From the NCBI GenBank assembly GCA_024304875.1, contig JAMWZF010000133.1:1-7882 (forward strand): a stretch of DNA of 7,882 nucleotides, written 5' to 3'. Source of the stretch: Paracoccaceae bacterium (GTDB lineage: Bacteria; Pseudomonadota; Alphaproteobacteria; Rhodobacterales; Rhodobacteraceae). Under the pieces are notes generated by a model. The model was not told where the DNA came from, did no database searches, and saw only the letters and a list, made by a program, of their open reading frames with translations. A program made the translations under genes and the position numbers. The first letter of the stretch is position 1. Every line of letters begins with the position of its first letter. This document shows, piece after piece, positions 5,971-7,882 of this stretch.

Positions 5971-6609
5971 ATGTCAGACGCCGCCCCTGCCCCGACCCCC
6001 CGTGCCCGCAGGATGCAGGACCGCATCCTCTCGGCGGCGCAGGAGGTCTTCCTCGCCGAGGGCTACGGCGCGGCCAGCATGGACGCCATCGCTGCCGCGG
6101 CAAAGGTCTCCAAGCAGACGGTCTATGCGCACTTCGGCTCCAAGGAGGCCCTCTTCGAGGCGATGAGCGCCGCCATGACCGGCGCCGCCATCGCCGCCCG
6201 GGACGGCCGGGCGCCCTTTCCCGGATCGGGCGACGACCTGGCCGGGTTCCTGCGCCGCTACGGCCTCGCCCAGTTCGAGACCGCCGCGAACCCCCACCTG
6301 ATGCGCCTGCGCCGGCTCGCCATCGCCGAGGCGGCGCGGTTTCCGGACGTCGGTGCGCAGGTCTGGGCGGCGGGTCCCGGCGCCTCGATCGCCCACCTCG
6401 GACGGGTCTTTGCCCGGCTCCACGCCGAGGGACGCCTGGCCGCCCCCGAGCCGGAGCGGGCGGCGGGGGTGTTCAACTGGCTGCTGATGGGCGGGCCGAC
6501 GAGCGAGGCGATGCTGCTGGGGGCGCCGCATGCACACACGGCCGAAGCCATCGCGGCACATGTGGACGAGGCGGTTCGGGTGTTCCTCGCGGCCTACGGC
6601 GCGGACTGA
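5971..6609 (+). CDS. TetR/AcrR family transcriptional regulator, AefR-like (tetR-2)
   Basis: This is a 212-residue TetR-type regulator. The DNA-binding domain is at about residues 13–62, with the helix-turn-helix at about 37–56 (MDAIAAAAKVSKQTVYAHFG). The C-terminal part, with LMRLRRLAIAEAARFPDVG (110–128) and a later NWLLMGGP, resembles the TetR_C_7 (AefR-like) ligand-binding domain. The start at 5971 gives the usual length. An in-frame TTG at 5935 would abut the operator and lacks a ribosome site, so I reject it. Even the ATG has no clear Shine-Dalgarno, and a promoter guess places the transcript start on or next to it, so the mRNA may be leaderless. The gene is divergent from the GFA-like gene. 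It is convergent with nuoA, with 1 base between the stop codons. Confidence 0.9.
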   Translation: MSDAAPAPTPRARRMQDRILSAAQEVFLAEGYGAASMDAIAAAAKVSKQTVYAHFGSKEALFEAMSAAMTGAAIAARDGRAPFPGSGDDLAGFLRRYGLAQFETAANPHLMRLRRLAIAEAARFPDVGAQVWAAGPGASIAHLGRVFARLHAEGRLAAPEPERAAGVFNWLLMGGPTSEAMLLGAPHAHTAEAIAAHVDEAVRVFLAAYGAD

Positions 6610-6637
6610 GTCATTCCCAGTCGAGCGCGCCTTTCTT
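6598..6637 (+). terminator. Candidate intrinsic terminator of tetR-2 reaching into the nuoA 3' end
   Basis: On the plus strand GGCGCG-GACTG (6598–6608) can pair with CAGTC (6618–6622) and CGCGCC (6626–6631), with a 9-base loop and a 3-base bulge. TTTCTT follows at once. It spans the tetR-2 stop and the last codons of the opposing nuoA. The T-rich side works only for plus-strand transcripts. Confidence 0.4.
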
Positions 6638-6976
6638 CCATTCGTAGGCGAAGCCGATCGTCAGCACGCCGAGGAAGACCATCATCGACCAGAAGGCCAG
6701 GTCGCTCAGCCCCGGGAAGGCGACGCCCCAAGGGAACAGGAAGGCGATTTCGAGGTCGAAGATGATGAAGAGGATCGAGACGAGGTAGAACCGAACGTCG
6801 AACTTCATCCGGGCGTCGTCGAAGGCGTTGAAGCCACATTCGTAGGCCGAGACCTTCTCGGGGTCCGGGTTGCGCACCGCGATCACGGCAGCGGCAAGGA
6901 TGAAGACGAGGCAGATCGCCAGCGCCAGCCCGAGGAACACGACGATGGGCAGGTAGTTGCGCAGAAACTCTTCCAT
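6611..6976 (-). CDS. nuoA: NADH-quinone oxidoreductase subunit A (ND3-like membrane subunit)
   Basis: NuoA is the small membrane subunit next to the quinone-entry site. Its loop between helices 1 and 2 moves during the active/deactive transition in mitochondrial ND3. The 121-residue protein is intact, with three helices at about 9–33, 62–84 and 93–113. The conserved loop has SAYECGFNAFDDAR, including C47 at the place of the ND3 switch cysteine. FDLEIAFLFPW holds the conserved acidic residues D74 and E76 in helix 2. The start at 6976 has AAAAGGGG about 7 bases upstream. It is the natural first gene of the nuo operon, yet nuoB does not follow: a convergent TetR gene comes next, 1 base from its stop. 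nuoA must reach nuoB either by reading through two antisense genes or by separate transcription. Confidence 0.98.
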   Translation of the reverse strand: MEEFLRNYLPIVVFLGLALAICLVFILAAAVIAVRNPDPEKVSAYECGFNAFDDARMKFDVRFYLVSILFIIFDLEIAFLFPWGVAFPGLSDLAFWSMMVFLGVLTIGFAYEWKKGALDWE

Positions 6977-7002
6977 GACGGGTCCCCTTTTCGACGGTTC
7001 CG

Positions 7003-7031
7003 GGTCTACGCCGCGTCGCCGCGGCGGTCAA
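7003..7031 (-). promoter_or_regulatory. Candidate nuoA promoter with inverted repeat in its spacer
   Basis: On the minus strand TTGACC (7031–7026) and TAGACC (7008–7003) are exactly 17 bases apart, leaving a leader of about 20 bases before nuoA. The spacer is almost filled by a perfect inverted repeat, GCCGCG-N4-CGCGGC (7010–7025), which might be a protein site or chance in GC-rich DNA. The -10 is weak. Confidence 0.4.
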
Positions 7032-7113
7032 CCGGAGACGCCGGCCGGCACGGTTTACCCGATCGCAAGGTCCTCGTGGTCTCATGCCGCCCGAACCGGT
7101 CAGGAGATCGCAG

Positions 7114-7563
7114 ATGGAGCCGGGCGCGCGCCGTCTCATTCGAGAGAATTTCGATGCCATCGCCCCGCGGGCGGTGGTCTTCGGCGCCGACTTCTACCAC
7201 CGGCTGTTCGAGGCCGCGCCACACCTGCGAACCAGGTTTCCGCCCGAACTGGCGCCGCAAATCCGCAAACTGGTCGAGACGCTCTCGACCCTGATCTCGC
7301 ATCTGGCCGCCCCGACCGCGATGCGCGAGGAGCTGCATCGACTCGGAGCGCGGCACGCCCACCTTCACATCGGGGCGGATGACTACGATCTGGTGTCAGC
7401 GACGATGATCGAAACCCTGCGCGCCTGGCTTGGCCCCGCCTTCACGCCCGCCTGCGAGGCGGCCTGGACCGACACCCTGTCGCACGTGTCCAAGGTCATG
7501 CTGGACGGCGCCGGGTCCGTCACGCCGCAAAGGCGCGAGGCCGGCGGCCCGATCCGGCGGTGA
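7114..7563 (+). CDS. Single-domain globin (flavohemoglobin-type heme domain)
   Basis: The 149-residue protein has a bacterial single-domain globin layout, without the reductase domain of flavohemoglobins. Probable heme-pocket residues are Y28 in FYHRLFEAAPHL (B10), Q49 in PPELAPQIRKL (E7 position) and the proximal H81 in LGARHAHLHI. A conserved AAWTD tryptophan (W118) lies in the H-helix region. A Tyr-B10/Gln-E7 pocket suits oxygen or NO binding. The reductase partner is unknown. The start at 7114 is chosen because AGGAG lies 7 bases upstream; an in-frame ATG at 7084 has no good ribosome site. The gene is divergent from nuoA across 137 bases and convergent with the crotonase gene. Linking it to respiration (oxygen or NO near the chain) is inference from neighbourhood only. 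Confidence 0.88.
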   Translation: MEPGARRLIRENFDAIAPRAVVFGADFYHRLFEAAPHLRTRFPPELAPQIRKLVETLSTLISHLAAPTAMREELHRLGARHAHLHIGADDYDLVSATMIETLRAWLGPAFTPACEAAWTDTLSHVSKVMLDGAGSVTPQRREAGGPIRR

Positions 7564-7689
7564 CAGGCCGTGAACGACGGGCCCGGTGCGAGACTGCCCT
7601 GCGCTCCGCTGCCGTGACCCGCGCGCGGGACGGGTTGCCAATGGTCCGGCTGCCTGCCTCCGGGCGGCGCCCGTCCTGAACCAGGCGCC
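7564..7689. other. Gap between convergent globin and crotonase genes
   Basis: These 126 bases hold no gene I can support. A 12-bp self-complementary CCCGCGCGCGGG (7618–7629), a small CGGGC/GCCCG hairpin (7661–7673) and a 7-bp pairing GGACGGG/CCCGTCC (7628–7634 with 7670–7676) are present. None is followed by a T-run, so I call no terminator. Confidence 0.5.
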
Positions 7690-7882
7690 TCAGCCGACAG
7701 ACCAGGGCGGCGGGCGGCGGGCAAAGAAGGCGGCGGTGCCCTCGGCGGCCTCCTGCCCCTCCCACCGCGCGATCAGGGCCTCGACGCTTGCGGCGATCCT
7801 CTCGTCGTCCGGGGCGTCTCGCAGCGCCAGGGCCTTGGCCGCCGCGACCGCGCCCGGCGCACAGGCCAGATAGGCCTCCACC
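7690..7882 (-). CDS. Enoyl-CoA hydratase/isomerase (crotonase) family, C-terminal end only
   Basis: Only the last 64 codons are inside the window, with the start beyond base 7882. The end has the typical crotonase C-terminus: a CAPGAVAAAKAL segment that follows the active-site domain, then the helix ending WEGQEAAEGTAAFFARRPPP and W, which folds over a neighbouring subunit in this family. The catalytic residues lie outside the window, so the substrate cannot be told. Enoyl-CoA hydratase of fatty acid or branched amino acid breakdown is most likely. A GTG at the window edge would be an artificial start. Its stop is 126 bases from the convergent globin stop. Confidence 0.85.
   Translation of the reverse strand, partial: VEAYLACAPGAVAAAKALALRDAPDDERIAASVEALIARWEGQEAAEGTAAFFARRPPPWSVG

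Noticed and set aside
3885..6640. Target-site duplications or a transposase at the ends of the cargo between nuoA and nuoB
   Set aside because: I compared both junctions and saw only short GCGCGC matches expected in GC-rich DNA; there is no transposase, integrase or tRNA.
7618..7629. CCCGCGCGCGGG palindrome as a terminator
   Set aside because: It has no loop of its own and no following T-run; such palindromes arise often in GC-rich DNA.
1..7882. CRISPR arrays, tRNA or rRNA genes, riboswitches
   Set aside because: I saw no regular direct repeats and no cloverleaf or known leader motifs; the window is almost wholly coding.

Overview
The window comes from a very GC-rich genome. The NuoA–E sequences and the gene order point to an alphaproteobacterium of the Rhodobacterales (Rhodobacter/Paracoccus/Roseobacter type). 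I cannot name a genus from sequence alone.

Layout: the main feature is the first half of a respiratory complex I (NADH:ubiquinone oxidoreductase, nuo) gene cluster on the minus strand. Read in its own direction it runs nuoA (6976–6611), then a 2.7-kb stretch of unrelated genes, then nuoB (3884–3351), nuoC (3345–2725), nuoD (2728–1493), two small unassigned genes (1496–1380 and 1383–1120) and nuoE (1106 to beyond base 1). From nuoB to nuoE everything is tightly packed. nuoC/nuoD, nuoD/38-aa ORF and 38-aa ORF/87-aa gene overlap by 4 bases (ATGA, GTGA, ATGA), so this is a translationally coupled operon. NuoE carries a long, low-complexity, charged C-terminal extension that runs off the window.

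The stretch between nuoA and nuoB (3885–6610) holds five genes in two regulator-target modules. Module 1 is a TetR regulator (3968–4531, minus, TTG start) divergent from a four-helix membrane protein (4628–5065, plus), with a 20-bp inverted repeat over face-to-face promoters between them. Module 2 is an AefR-like TetR regulator (5971–6609, plus) divergent from a GFA/Mss4-like zinc protein and a DUF6958-like small protein (5891–5069, minus), with a 15-bp palindrome between them. The modules meet tail to tail with 3 bases between stop codons, and module 2 meets nuoA tail to tail with 1 base between stops. Hairpins lie at these junctions, and promoter-like elements lie just before nuoB and just before nuoA. 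The simplest reading is that regulatory cargo entered the operon and nuoB onward gained its own promoter.

Right of nuoA, a single-domain globin (7114–7563, plus) is divergent from nuoA. The last 64 codons of an enoyl-CoA hydratase/isomerase (7690–7882, minus) close the window. Promoters, operators and terminators were read by eye and are predictions. The functional links between cargo and complex I are inference.
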